Positions 1 to 8,754 are shown, counted from the stretch's first letter. The stretch is 64,000 bases of DNA from Mucilaginibacter_A sp050955045 (GCA_050955045.1 JBPBQV010000002.1:124001-188000); one strand, 5' to 3'. Notes: generated by a model from the letters alone, not told the origin. Made by a program: numbers and translations.

Positions 1-655
1 CAGGCGTTTGGCTTCGGGTTAAAGTATAATTTTGATTGTTGAAGTAAGATTCTCCCCAAAAAGCAGGAATAATGGCAACCAGCAAAAGCACAATCAGCCA
101 GGGATTGAACGCAATTAAACCGGTGATGAGAAAACCCATCGAAATAATATCCTGCACTTGGCTCATCACCTGCGAAAGCAAAACCGTGCGGCCAACGGTT
201 TGCTGCCTGGCGCGTTCCAGTTTATCGTAAAAAACAGAATCTTCAAACTGATCCAGATCCAGCGTTGCTGCGTGGCGCATAATCCTGACGGAAGTGTGGT
301 TGGAAAAAAGATCACCCAAAAGGCTGTCTAACAGATTTATTAACCGGTTTAAACCATCTGTCAAAATCGCCAGACCAAATTCTACGGCAACTAATTTCCA
401 AAGATGATTATGATCCGGATGACTAGCTGCATTATAATTGAGCAGCACTACTTCATCCACAATCAGTTTTCCGATGTACAACAAAGCCACCGGCATGGCA
501 GAACGAACCAGCCGTAAAACAAAACTAAATGTGGTTTTCCAGGGAGAACTTTGCCAAACTAATTTGAAGAAAGCTGGTAAATTGCCTAAAGCGGCAAAAC
601 GTTTTTTAAAGGTTAAATCCTGGGTTTTTATTTTGTTCCTGGTTTCTTTCGCCAT
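1..655 (-). CDS. ABC exporter, permease part (partial, cut by window edge)
   Basis: An open minus-strand frame starts with ATG at 655 (MAKETRNKIKTQ) and runs off the left edge, giving about 218 residues. It has a basic N-terminus, then hydrophobic stretches (around RLVRSAMPVALLYIGKLIVD and DIISMGFLITGLIAFNPWL) typical of the transmembrane domain of a type I ABC exporter that fuses permease and ATPase. The motif LDQFEDSVFYDKLERAR is a usual cytoplasmic coupling region in Bacteroidota members. The ATPase half lies outside the window. Substrate unknown. The gene is separated from the small acidic gene upstream by one copy of the dispersed 14-base repeat. Confidence 0.85.
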   Translation of the reverse strand, partial: MAKETRNKIKTQDLTFKKRFAALGNLPAFFKLVWQSSPWKTTFSFVLRLVRSAMPVALLYIGKLIVDEVVLLNYNAASHPDHNHLWKLVAVEFGLAILTDGLNRLINLLDSLLGDLFSNHTSVRIMRHAATLDLDQFEDSVFYDKLERARQQTVGRTVLLSQVMSQVQDIISMGFLITGLIAFNPWLIVLLLVAIIPAFWGESYFNNQNYTLTRSQTP

Positions 656-667
656 TAAAATTTAGGT

Positions 668-681
668 GATAAAAGAAGCAT
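668..681 (-). repeat. 14-base dispersed repeat, exact copy
   Basis: Reads GATAAAAGAAGCAT on the plus strand, preceded by TTTAGGT. It fills the short gap between the ABC exporter start and the stop of the upstream small gene. Confidence 0.95.
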
Positions 682-685
682 CAGC

Positions 686-895
686 TTAATCCTCTTTCGG
701 CGCATCTTTTATCGGCTGCACCGGTTGCTCCTCATTTTGATAATACTCCGCCGGGTTTTCGGTCTTGGCCATTGCATCATCTTCGTGGTAGGTTTTATCT
801 TCTTTTTTTTGAATACTGTCGTGCCCTTCATCAACTTTTGGGAAAGTTTTTTCGTCAGAAGGAGAAGGTTTATTTGTTGAATTTGCTTTTTCCAT
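686..895 (-). CDS. Small acidic hydrophilic protein, unknown
   Basis: A 69-residue ORF starting MEKANSTNKPS, rich in Glu, Asp, Lys and Pro with no hydrophobic segment or recognisable domain; probably soluble and disordered. It lies upstream of the ABC exporter gene on the same strand and is bracketed by copies of the 14-base repeat on both sides (668 and 897). An overlapping frame from 912 is judged a shadow because its composition is random-like. Function not recognised. Confidence 0.5.
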   Translation of the reverse strand: MEKANSTNKPSPSDEKTFPKVDEGHDSIQKKEDKTYHEDDAMAKTENPAEYYQNEEQPVQPIKDAPKED

Positions 896-896
896 G

Positions 897-910
897 ATGC
901 TGTTTTTATC
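897..910 (+). repeat. 14-base repeat, GT form
   Basis: Reads ATGCTGTTTTTATC, followed by AACCTAAAAC. It sits directly upstream of the start of the small acidic gene. Confidence 0.85.
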
Positions 911-1020
911 AACCTAAAACTATTGTAACGGCAAATAGTTCTGTCCGGATAACATGTTAATAGTTTGTTAAAGTTGGCCGCTGCATTTCATCAGGCTAAA
1001 AATTAAAAAAGATATTGTTT

Positions 1021-1028
1021 TACCTTTG
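1021..1028 (+). promoter_or_regulatory. Possible -7 promoter element for ftsX
   Basis: TACCTTTG matches the Bacteroidota -7 consensus TAnnTTTG and ends 37 bases before the ftsX ATG. No convincing TTG was seen at the -33 distance, so the call is tentative. Confidence 0.4.
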
Positions 1029-1065
1029 AACAGGCTTTTTCTATTTTCGCAAAAAGGTTTGGGTT

Positions 1066-1947
1066 ATGTTGGAAGAATTTGAAGCGAGCACTTCAGCAAA
1101 AAAAACAAAAACGATCTACATTTCTACTGTTATCAGCATTGCAATGGTTTTGTTAATGGTGGGTTTGCTGGGATTGATTTTGGTACATGCGCACAATTTA
1201 TCGCGCTACGTAAAAGAAAATATTGTGCTAAATATTATTGTGGATGATGCCGCGCGCGAAACCGACATTTTACAACTGCAAAAAAAACTGGATATTAATC
1301 CGCAGATCAAGCAAACACAATTTATTCCAAAAGAACAAGCTGCCCGCAATCTGCAAAAAGATATGGGCGAAGATTTTATTAAATTTCTGGGTTACAATCC
1401 GCTCCTTTCATCCATTGATGTTTACATGAAAGCCGATTTTGCTAACAATACTAACATCACCAAGTTTAAAACCGAACTCACCCAAAATCCACTGGTAAAA
1501 GAAGTAATTTATCAGCAATCTCTGGTAGATCTGATGAATCAAAAAATCTATTCCATCAGTATGGTTATCCTTGGTTTTGCCGCGATCTTCCTGATTGTTT
1601 CTGTGGCTTTAATTAACAATACCATCAGTTTGGCAATTTATTCGCAACGTTTCCTCATCAAATCAATGCAACTGGTTGGTGCAACAAAAGGGTTTATCCG
1701 TTGGCCATTTGTTGGTTTTGCTTTATTACACGGTTTGCTTGGCGGTTTTATTGCCATTATTTTATTGATTGGATGTTTGTATCTAGGCTACCGCGAAGTA
1801 CCGGATCTGATTTTGCTACGCAATTATTACGAATTCGGCATCATCTTTTTAGGAATTGTTGGCCTGGGCATGTTTATTTCCGGCTTTAGCACTTTCCTGG
1901 CCGTTAACAAATTTTTACGCTTGAAACTTTACGATTTATACAGATAA
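1066..1947 (+). CDS. ftsX: Cell division protein FtsX
   Basis: This 293-residue inner-membrane protein is the permease-like partner of the ATPase FtsE; in studied species the pair couples the divisome to activation of peptidoglycan hydrolases. Visible: a short cytoplasmic N-terminus, TM1 at about residues 18-42, an extracytoplasmic domain at about 45-160, then three more TM segments (about 163-187, 217-240, 255-280). The cytoplasmic motif RFLIKSMQLVGATKGFIR at about 195-212 is the FtsX hallmark. Length is normal. ftsE is not adjacent. Three bases separate it from the DUF3098 gene, so it probably heads the operon that runs through uppP, truB and ribF. Confidence 0.93.
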   Translation: MLEEFEASTSAKKTKTIYISTVISIAMVLLMVGLLGLILVHAHNLSRYVKENIVLNIIVDDAARETDILQLQKKLDINPQIKQTQFIPKEQAARNLQKDMGEDFIKFLGYNPLLSSIDVYMKADFANNTNITKFKTELTQNPLVKEVIYQQSLVDLMNQKIYSISMVILGFAAIFLIVSVALINNTISLAIYSQRFLIKSMQLVGATKGFIRWPFVGFALLHGLLGGFIAIILLIGCLYLGYREVPDLILLRNYYEFGIIFLGIVGLGMFISGFSTFLAVNKFLRLKLYDLYR

Positions 1948-1950
1948 ATT

Positions 1951-2184
1951 ATGGCATTAAAACACACAGAAACAGAAACCAAACCGGTTCATTTTGCCTT
2001 CAAAAAAAGCAATTACCGCTGGATGCTTATCAGCATGGCTGTAGTTGTAATTGGTTTTTTACTGATGACAGGTGAAACCGATATTTATGATTTCCGTAAA
2101 ATTGTACTGGCACCAATTGTTGTACTAGCCGGCTTTGGATTAGGTTTTTATGCAATTTTAAAAAAGCCTGACACTAAAGTATGA
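1951..2184 (+). CDS. DUF3098 small membrane protein
   Basis: The 77-residue product has a hydrophilic N-terminus and two TM segments (about residues 24-41 and 52-70) around a conserved TGETDIYDFRKIVLAPIVV loop. This matches the DUF3098 family, which in Bacteroidota regularly sits between ftsX and uppP. No biochemical role is known; the fixed neighbourhood suggests a part in division or envelope synthesis. The stop overlaps the uppP start (ATGA), implying translational coupling. Confidence 0.88.
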   Translation: MALKHTETETKPVHFAFKKSNYRWMLISMAVVVIGFLLMTGETDIYDFRKIVLAPIVVLAGFGLGFYAILKKPDTKV

Positions 2185-2969
2185 ATATAATCCACGTTAT
2201 TATCCTGGCCATTATTGAAGGGATTACAGAATTCTTACCTATTTCCTCTACTGGACATATGGTTATTGCCAGTGCTTTTATGGGTATTGGCAAAGATGAG
2301 TTTGTTAAAATATTTGAAGTAGCGATACAACTTGGTGCAATATTGGCAGTTGTAGTTTTGTATTGGCGAAAGTTTTTTGATTTCACAAGATGGCAGTTTT
2401 ATTTAAAACTGTTAATAGCTGTTATCCCGGCTTTGGTTTTTGGTAAATTGCTGAATGATTTTATAGACGAAAAGTTAGGAAACCCTATTTTTATTGCTGT
2501 AGTAATGTTGGTTGGTGGTATAATATTATTATTTGTTGATCAATGGTTTAAAAATCCTATTATCGATGATGAAAATAAAATTGATAATCCTATCGCTTTA
2601 AAAATTGGTTTGTATCAGGTCTTAGCTATTGTTTTTCCTGGTCTAAGCCGTAGTGCAGCTACAATTATTGGTGGTATGCAGCAAAAACTTTCGCGCAAAG
2701 CAGCCGCAGAATTTTCTTTTTTTCTAGCAGTACCCACAATGATGGCAGCTACTGGATACAAATTATTAAAAGGGTATCATTTAATAGATGCATCTGGTGT
2801 TAAATTTTTATTAATCGGCAATGTAATTGCTTTTGTAGTTGCAATTTTAGCGATACGTTTTTTCATTGCTATTCTTACCAAATACGGTTTTAAATTTTTT
2901 GGTTGGTATCGCATTATTATTGGTGTTGTATTAATCGCTTTGTACTTTACCGGACATCTAGCTGCTTAA
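2181..2969 (+). CDS. uppP: Undecaprenyl-diphosphatase UppP (BacA)
   Basis: Integral membrane phosphatase that removes one phosphate from undecaprenyl pyrophosphate, recycling the lipid carrier for peptidoglycan and other wall polymers. The 262-residue protein shows the family signatures EGITEFLPISSTGHM near the N-terminus (catalytic glutamates) and FPGLSRSAATIIGG near residues 150-165, plus about seven or eight TM segments. Length is typical. It overlaps the upstream DUF3098 gene by 4 bases. Some members give bacitracin tolerance. Confidence 0.96.
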   Translation: MNIIHVIILAIIEGITEFLPISSTGHMVIASAFMGIGKDEFVKIFEVAIQLGAILAVVVLYWRKFFDFTRWQFYLKLLIAVIPALVFGKLLNDFIDEKLGNPIFIAVVMLVGGIILLFVDQWFKNPIIDDENKIDNPIALKIGLYQVLAIVFPGLSRSAATIIGGMQQKLSRKAAAEFSFFLAVPTMMAATGYKLLKGYHLIDASGVKFLLIGNVIAFVVAILAIRFFIAILTKYGFKFFGWYRIIIGVVLIALYFTGHLAA

Positions 2970-2980
2970 TAACATAAATT

Positions 2981-3706
2981 TTGCCTGATAAAAACAGTAC
3001 GTTTAAAGATTTCAACTTCTCCGAAGGAGAACTCCTTTTAATTAACAAACCTTATAACTGGACGAGTTTTGATGTGGTTGGAAAAATCCGCAACTCGATG
3101 AAACCGCTGAAACTGAAAGTTGGCCACGCCGGAACTTTGGATCCGCTGGCAACCGGCTTATTAATTGTTTGTACCGGAAAACTCACCAAACAAATCGATA
3201 CTTTTCAGGCTGAAGAAAAAGAATATACAGGCACAATGGTTTTAGGCGCAACAACGCCTTCTTACGATTTAGAAACGGCAGTTGACCAGACTTTTTCTTT
3301 GGATGGAATCTCCGAAGAAAAAATAAAAGCAAATTGTCAACAATTTTTAGGTGAGATTGACCAGTTTCCGCCTGCACATTCAGCCATCAAAATAAACGGC
3401 GAACGCTTGTACGAAAAAGCCCGCCGCGGCGAAGAAGTGGAACGCAGAAGCCGGAAAGTTACCATCTCTGAATTCAAAATTACCCGAATTGAATTGCCGG
3501 AAATAGATTTTAGAGTTGTTTGCAGCAAAGGAACTTACATTCGTTCCTTAGTTCATGATTTTGGCGCAACGCTTCATAACGGTGCTTTTCTTTCTAAATT
3601 AACCCGCACCCGAAGCGGCAATTTTAAGCTGGAAGATGCTTATGAAGTGATGGAATTAGTGAACCATATCCGTTCGCTCAAAACTGAAGTTGCGCCAGTT
3701 GGTTGA
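2981..3706 (+). CDS. truB: tRNA pseudouridine(55) synthase TruB
   Basis: Makes pseudouridine 55 in the T-loop of elongator tRNAs. The 241-residue protein has the N-terminal motif LLINKPYNWTSFDVV and the catalytic-aspartate motif AGTLDPLATGLL; later PPAHSAIKINGERLYEKAR and YIRSLVHDFG are family blocks. The start chosen is TTG at 2981, since no ATG or GTG lies before the conserved N-terminus; this start overlaps a degenerate copy of the dispersed repeat. The stop abuts a composite repeat leading straight into ribF, the usual truB-ribF order in Bacteroidota. Confidence 0.95.
   Translation: MPDKNSTFKDFNFSEGELLLINKPYNWTSFDVVGKIRNSMKPLKLKVGHAGTLDPLATGLLIVCTGKLTKQIDTFQAEEKEYTGTMVLGATTPSYDLETAVDQTFSLDGISEEKIKANCQQFLGEIDQFPPAHSAIKINGERLYEKARRGEEVERRSRKVTISEFKITRIELPEIDFRVVCSKGTYIRSLVHDFGATLHNGAFLSKLTRTRSGNFKLEDAYEVMELVNHIRSLKTEVAPVG
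2987..3000 (-). repeat. Degenerate GT-form repeat in truB start region
   Basis: GATAAAAACAGTAC differs from GATAAAAACAGCAT at two positions. It encodes residues 3-7 (DKNST) of TruB, right after the TTG start. Confidence 0.5.
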
Positions 3707-3735
3707 TGCTTCTTTTATCGCCATAAAAACAGCAT
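3706..3735. repeat. Composite 30-base repeat: exact copy plus inverted GT form
   Basis: ATGCTTCTTTTATC (3706-3719) is followed after three bases by ATAAAAACAGCAT (3723-3735), an inverted GT-form copy. The composite exactly fills the truB-ribF gap: its first base is the last base of the truB stop and its last AT starts the ribF ATG. Confidence 0.95.
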
Positions 3736-4711
3736 GAAGATTTACCACGATATCCAGGAATTTAAACCGTTGCAAAACGCGGTGGTTACCATCGGTACTT
3801 TTGATGGCGTGCATTTGGGTCATCGTAAAATTATTTCTCGCTTGCAGGAAGTAGCGCGCCAAACCGGCGGCGAAACCGTTATTTTAACATTTTTTCCGCA
3901 TCCGCGGATGATTTTGCACCCGGAAGACCAGAATTTAAAACTCATTACCACAATTGCTGAAAAAGCAGATTTGCTGGAAAAATTAGGCATTGATCATTTG
4001 ATCATCACACCTTTTTCACGTGATTTCTCCAATCTTTCTGCGGAAGAATACATCCGCGAAATGCTGGTAAACCGCATCGGAACTAAAAAAATTGTAATTG
4101 GTTACGATCATCGTTTTGGGAAAGACCGCAGCGGTGGCTTAGTAGAATTACAAAAATTTGCACCAGTTTACGGTTTTGAAGTAGAAGAAATCCCGGAACA
4201 GGATGTAAACGAAATTGCCGTAAGTTCAAGTCGCATCAGAAAAGCTGTATTAAGCGGTGAAACCAGTTTGGCCAATTTATTTTTGGGCTATGCTTTTTTT
4301 ATCACCGGAAAAGTGATACGCGGCGATCAAATCGGCCGCACGTTAGGTTATCCAACAGCAAATCTTTTCATTGAAGAAAACTATAAACTGATTCCTGCGG
4401 ATGGAATTTATGCAGTTTCAATGGAGATTAAAGAGTTAAAAGAAGAAAGGCAAGAATTAAAAGCTTCACACCCCACACCTCATACTTCATACCTAAAAGG
4501 CATGGCTTACATCGGCCACCGGCCAACAATTAACGGCATGACACGAAACATTGAAGTCAACATTTTTGATTTTAACAGCGATATTTATAACCAAACTTTG
4601 AAAATGCATTTCCACGCTTTTATCCGGCACGATGTTAAATTTGCCGGACTGGAAGAACTAACGCAACAACTGGGGCGTGATAAAGAAAGCGTGCTCTCCT
4701 ACTTTTCCTGA
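3734..4711 (+). CDS. ribF: Bifunctional riboflavin kinase/FAD synthetase RibF
   Basis: Phosphorylates riboflavin to FMN and adenylates FMN to FAD. The N-terminal FAD synthetase domain shows GTFDGVHLGHRKI at about 23-35 and YDHRFGKDRSGG; the C-terminal kinase domain shows GRTLGYPTANL at about 203-213 and GMAYIGHRPTING. Length 325 is slightly long for the family because of a polar insertion (about residues 230-256) just before the GMAYIGHRPT block, encoded by a pyrimidine-biased stretch around 4457-4492. The ATG start is formed by the last bases of the composite repeat. Confidence 0.95.
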   Translation: MKIYHDIQEFKPLQNAVVTIGTFDGVHLGHRKIISRLQEVARQTGGETVILTFFPHPRMILHPEDQNLKLITTIAEKADLLEKLGIDHLIITPFSRDFSNLSAEEYIREMLVNRIGTKKIVIGYDHRFGKDRSGGLVELQKFAPVYGFEVEEIPEQDVNEIAVSSSRIRKAVLSGETSLANLFLGYAFFITGKVIRGDQIGRTLGYPTANLFIEENYKLIPADGIYAVSMEIKELKEERQELKASHPTPHTSYLKGMAYIGHRPTINGMTRNIEVNIFDFNSDIYNQTLKMHFHAFIRHDVKFAGLEELTQQLGRDKESVLSYFS

Positions 4712-4744
4712 AAAAACTTTATCTTCCAATCAAATTCTATTGCT

Positions 4745-5800
4745 TTGGAAAAACTGGACCTCGATAAACAAGAAAGTGAATTTCTGGATGAAACTATTAA
4801 TCATTGGGAAAAACAAGGTTTAATCGAACCAAATCTTGCTCAAAACCTGCGCAACAGTTACGATGTAAAAGGTTTTGATTGGAAACGGCTGGCACAATAC
4901 TCTTTTTGGGTAGCTTTATTTTGTGGTTTAATTGCCATTGCTTCGCTTATTATTGATGATAAAGTAATTCGCTGGTTGCAGCAATTGTACAACACGCCGG
5001 ATATTCTGATCAGTCTTGTTTCAGGATTTTTAGCTGCGTTTTTATTTATCAGAGGTCGAAAACTTAAGAAAACCGCTCCACAGAAAGTATTCAGTAACGA
5101 AGCCGTAATTTTTCTTGGAATTTTATTTACCGCCAACTGCATTGCTTACCTCGGCAAAACCTTTGATAACAGTTCCGGCCATTATTCGCTGCTGTTTTTA
5201 CTGTCGGTTTTTGTGTATGGCTTTATCGCTTACAAACTCAATTCGCATTTAATCTGGTTGTTTGCTTTGATTTCGCTGGGAAGCTGGTTCGGTACAGAAA
5301 CCGGCTATCAAACCAACTGGCAAAACTATTTTTTGGGCATGAATTATCCATTGCGTTTTGTAGTTTTTGGCGGAATTCTCGTTGCATTTTGTTTTGTGTT
5401 GAGGAAAAAAGGCTGGCTGGAATACTTTCGCGAATTCACTTACATTATTGGCATGGCTTACCTTTTTTGCTCGCTTTGGCTGCTTTCTATTTTTGGAAAT
5501 TTTGGTACAATCAACGATTGGCTGCGCGTAAAACAGATCAGCCTTTTTTACTGGGCAATTATTTCTATCATCGTTTCCGTTGTTTTTGTTTTGTATGGAT
5601 TAAAAAAGAAAGATGAAATCGCCCGTGAGTTTGGTATCACTTTCCTGCTCATCAACATTTATACGCGCTACACCGAATACTTGTGGGATAACATCAACAA
5701 AACTCTGTTCTTTGCCATTTTGGGAGTATCTTTTTGGCTGATTGGCCGCAAAGCGGAGAAAATTTGGAACTTAGACAGTTTAAAAACGAAGACAGAATGA
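4745..5800 (+). CDS. DUF2157-like multi-pass membrane protein
   Basis: A 351-residue protein with a TTG start at 4745. The hydrophilic N-terminus contains LDETINHWEKQGLIEPNLAQNL (about 14-36), which resembles the DUF2157 N-terminal region, followed by about nine TM helices and a short cytoplasmic tail. Function is unknown for this family. It lies 33 bases after ribF and could be the last gene of that operon. Confidence 0.75.
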   Translation: MEKLDLDKQESEFLDETINHWEKQGLIEPNLAQNLRNSYDVKGFDWKRLAQYSFWVALFCGLIAIASLIIDDKVIRWLQQLYNTPDILISLVSGFLAAFLFIRGRKLKKTAPQKVFSNEAVIFLGILFTANCIAYLGKTFDNSSGHYSLLFLLSVFVYGFIAYKLNSHLIWLFALISLGSWFGTETGYQTNWQNYFLGMNYPLRFVVFGGILVAFCFVLRKKGWLEYFREFTYIIGMAYLFCSLWLLSIFGNFGTINDWLRVKQISLFYWAIISIIVSVVFVLYGLKKKDEIAREFGITFLLINIYTRYTEYLWDNINKTLFFAILGVSFWLIGRKAEKIWNLDSLKTKTE

Positions 5801-5872
5801 GAAAATCCTTATTCTGATTTCCTCGTTATAGTTTGCTTTCGTTCTATTCTAAACTGGCTCGCATATTTTTCC

Positions 5873-5929
5873 ATGCTTCTTTTATCGATACAAAAACAAA
5901 TTTTAAATTTTAGGTGATAAAAGAAGCAT
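5873..5929. repeat. Inverted pair of exact 14-base repeats
   Basis: ATGCTTCTTTTATC at 5873-5886 faces GATAAAAGAAGCAT at 5916-5929 with a 29-base AT-rich spacer. The two arms are perfectly complementary and could form a 14-bp stem. It lies in the 260-base gap between the DUF2157-like gene and the ABC exporter gene; nothing else was recognised there. Confidence 0.95.
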
Positions 5930-6069
5930 TTAAATCAACCTAACTAAAATTTAAATAAGCTTTTATAAATTTCTTTTCAGTATAAATCCATATATACTTC
6001 TTTTACAGTATCTTTTTTTGCAGTAAAACCGTACCACGCACAACTGCTTTTCCACACTGCTATGTGCTT

Positions 6070-7917
6070 ATGCAAAATCCTTACTTTTCTTTATTAAAAA
6101 CGGCTTGGCAATACGCCCAAAAAGACCGAAAACGGTTTGTACTGATTTATGCTTTGTTTATCGGTGCAAATTTGGTAAGCGCTTTACATCCTTTTTTTTA
6201 CGGCTGGTTTGTTAGTTCTATTCAAAAAAACGGTGCAAATATCATATCCTCTGTTTGGATGTATGCATTAGGATTTATGGGTATGCGTTTATCAGAATGG
6301 GCTTTTCATGGCCCAGCCCGCATAATGGAACGGAAACTTGCCTTTAATCTTTCCAAAAATTATTTAGATGAACTTTATCACCAACTCGTTCATCTTCCGG
6401 TAAGCTGGCATAAAGCTAACCACAGCGGTTCTACCATTAACCGCCTTCGTAAAGCTTATACGGCTTTAAAAGATTTCTTTCAATGCGGTTTTATTTACCT
6501 GCAATCTTTAATGAAATTTGTGATTTCTTTTGCGGCAATGCTTTATTTTTCGCCGTTGTTTGGTTGCATTGCCATTGGTTTAGGGTTTCTTACTTTTTGG
6601 GTGATTTTAAAATTTGATAAACCTTTTATCGCCTCTTTAGAGGAAGTAAACGAAGCGGAACACGCTGTATCATCCAACTTGTTTGATAGTTTATCTAATA
6701 TGATGACTGTAATTACACTTCGTTTAGAAAAGCGCGTACACGCCGGTTTAATGGAAAAAGTAAAAGCCGTTTTTCCACCTTTTAAAAAAAATGTAGCAAT
6801 TACCGAGTGGAAATGGTTTACGGCCCAAATGCTGGTTGCCCTAATTTATGTGGTAATGGTTGTTGGATATGTTTACCAGCATACTCGGTCCGGTCAGGTT
6901 TTTATGTTGGGCGGTTTGGTAACACTGCTGGGGTTTGTAACCCAGTTTACCAGTGTTTTTAACGATTTTGCACAGCAATACACACAAATTGTTCAGTTTC
7001 ATACCGATGTAGAAACTGCTAAAATGATTGAAACTGCTTTTCAGCAAGAACACCGGCCTTTAAACGAAACCCATTTACCGCAAAACTGGCAAAACCTGGT
7101 GATCCGCGATTTAAACTTTAATCATCCAAAACAAGCAGTTACCGCGCCGCAGGTAAATGCACAAGGTGTTTTGATTCCGATGTCATTATGGAAAAAATCT
7201 CATGGATTAAAAGAGATAAACTTATCCATTCGCCGCGGTCAAAAAATAGCTTTAATTGGAGAAAGCGGCTGCGGAAAAAGCACTTTGCTAACATTGTTAA
7301 GAGGATTATACGAACCTTCTTCCAATTCATTACTAGAAGTTGATGGCTGTACAGATTTAAATTTCGGCCATGTTGCCAATGCGGTTACGTTATTTCCGCA
7401 GGAACCCGAAATTTTTGAAGCTACTTTTGAATACAACATCACGTTAGGTTTGCCTTTTGAAAAAGAGGAGGTAAAAAGAGTATGTGAAGTTACCCGTTTA
7501 AATGCGGTGCTTGATAATTTGCAGGCCGGCGTTGGTTCGATGATTCAGGAGAAAGGCGTAAACCTATCCGGCGGACAAAAACAAAGACTGGCTTTGGCCC
7601 GAGGTGTGCTGGCTGCGCATTCCAGCAGTATTATTTTAATGGATGAACCAACCAGCAGCATGGATCCGAAAACTGAGCAGGAAACCTACCTGAATCTTTT
7701 TAAGGAATTTGAAGGTAAAACCGTAATTTCCAGCTTGCACCGTTTACACTTGTTAGCGCATTTCGATTATATTTATGTATTAAATAATGGCACAATCGCC
7801 GAAGAAGGAACGCTGAACGATTTGCTGCAAAACGGGCCGATTTTTAACAAGCTATGGAATCATCAGCAAAAACAGGAAACAGAACAATTAGCTGTTGATC
7901 TTGTCCCGAAAAATTAA
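6070..7917 (+). CDS. ABC exporter, fused permease/ATPase
   Basis: A half-size ABC exporter of about 615 residues. The N-terminal part (about 1-320) has about six TM helices; the C-terminal ATPase has Walker A GESGCGKST near 400, the signature LSGGQKQRLALARG near 500, Walker B IILMDEPTSSMD near 530 and the switch histidine in SSLHRLH. All key residues are present. I chose ATG at 6070 (MQNPYFSLLK); a GTG two codons upstream at 6064 is also possible. Substrate unknown. A strong terminator follows at 8004. Confidence 0.9.
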   Translation: MQNPYFSLLKTAWQYAQKDRKRFVLIYALFIGANLVSALHPFFYGWFVSSIQKNGANIISSVWMYALGFMGMRLSEWAFHGPARIMERKLAFNLSKNYLDELYHQLVHLPVSWHKANHSGSTINRLRKAYTALKDFFQCGFIYLQSLMKFVISFAAMLYFSPLFGCIAIGLGFLTFWVILKFDKPFIASLEEVNEAEHAVSSNLFDSLSNMMTVITLRLEKRVHAGLMEKVKAVFPPFKKNVAITEWKWFTAQMLVALIYVVMVVGYVYQHTRSGQVFMLGGLVTLLGFVTQFTSVFNDFAQQYTQIVQFHTDVETAKMIETAFQQEHRPLNETHLPQNWQNLVIRDLNFNHPKQAVTAPQVNAQGVLIPMSLWKKSHGLKEINLSIRRGQKIALIGESGCGKSTLLTLLRGLYEPSSNSLLEVDGCTDLNFGHVANAVTLFPQEPEIFEATFEYNITLGLPFEKEEVKRVCEVTRLNAVLDNLQAGVGSMIQEKGVNLSGGQKQRLALARGVLAAHSSSIILMDEPTSSMDPKTEQETYLNLFKEFEGKTVISSLHRLHLLAHFDYIYVLNNGTIAEEGTLNDLLQNGPIFNKLWNHQQKQETEQLAVDLVPKN

Positions 7918-8003
7918 TCTATTGTAAAAAGCAGTGTTGATTTAAAATCTGATTGGCAAATTATAAGAAAATTTAAAAGAATTTTTCAGGAATCATTCTA
8001 GGA

Positions 8004-8051
8004 CGATGAGTTTCAATTTTAATAAAAAGTTGAAACTCATCGCCTTTTTTT
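8004..8051 (+). terminator. Rho-independent terminator after ABC exporter
   Basis: A 13-bp perfect stem (CGATGAGTTTCAA at 8004-8016 with 8030-8042) is followed by CC and a run of seven T. Confidence 0.92.
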
Positions 8052-8091
8052 ATGTTGAATAAGAAAAACATTTAAATAAAGATTAAATTTT

Positions 8092-8652
8092 ATGAAAAAG
8101 TCAATCGCTATACTGCTTTTATCAGCAGGAATTTTTACCGCTAAATATTCATCAGCACAAACAACTGCAACCAGCTCTACTTCTGCAGGTACAGGTACGC
8201 TGGCTAATGACACCGCTGCTGTTAATTTTATCACCCAAGCCTCTTTGGGTAACATGAAAGAAATTGAAACCGGAAAATTAGCCATTAAAAAGGCAAAGAA
8301 GGCAAATGTAAAAGCTTACGGTGCCAAAATGATTAAAGATCATACTAAAGCTACGGCTGATATGAAAAACATTCTTGCTTCTAAGCAATTTACTCCTCCA
8401 ACACCTTCTCCTGCTGAGGCTGCGCCTGATGCCATGTTAACTGGTGCAACTGGAACTGAATTTGATAAAAACTACATCACCATGATGTTGATGGACCATG
8501 TTAAAACTGTTCAGGTTTTCCAAAATGCAATAGCTAACGTACAAGATCCTGATTTAAAAGCTTTTGCTGTTAAAACTCTACCTGTTATCCAAGAACATTT
8601 GAGAATGGATAAGGCTATTGCAAAAGAATTAAACATTAATACAGAAATGTAA
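8092..8652 (+). CDS. DUF4142 domain protein, exported
   Basis: The 186-residue product has a signal peptide (Lys-rich start, hydrophobic core, cut after SSAQ near 23) and a helical region at about 45-180 matching DUF4142, a ferritin-like family often found in several copies in soil Bacteroidota. Motifs include NFITQASLGNMKEIETGKLA and IQEHLRMDKAIAKEL. It is probably periplasmic. The function is unknown; stress association is reported for some relatives. It stands alone between two terminators. Confidence 0.85.
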   Translation: MKKSIAILLLSAGIFTAKYSSAQTTATSSTSAGTGTLANDTAAVNFITQASLGNMKEIETGKLAIKKAKKANVKAYGAKMIKDHTKATADMKNILASKQFTPPTPSPAEAAPDAMLTGATGTEFDKNYITMMLMDHVKTVQVFQNAIANVQDPDLKAFAVKTLPVIQEHLRMDKAIAKELNINTEM

Positions 8653-8676
8653 TTATCCTATCTGTTCTGATTGAAC

Positions 8677-8711
8677 AAAAAGGATTGCTTGAAGTTAAGC
8701 AGCCCTTTTTT
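8677..8711 (+). terminator. Terminator after DUF4142 gene
   Basis: An imperfect stem (AAAAAGGATTGCTT with AAGCAGCCCTTTTTT around a six-base loop) ends in six T, 24 bases after the stop codon. Confidence 0.75.
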
Positions 8712-8754
8712 GCGCATCACCGTTAAATATTTATTTTTTAAAAACTATATTATT

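Noticed and set aside
709..912. ORF starting MIKTASWKKQ on the minus strand
   Set aside because: It overlaps the more plausible acidic ORF 686-895 in another frame; its start derives from a repeat copy and its composition looks random.
8671..8754. N-terminal extension of the SDR gene from TTG at 8671
   Set aside because: The region is occupied by the terminator of the DUF4142 gene, and ATG at 8755 gives the usual family start.
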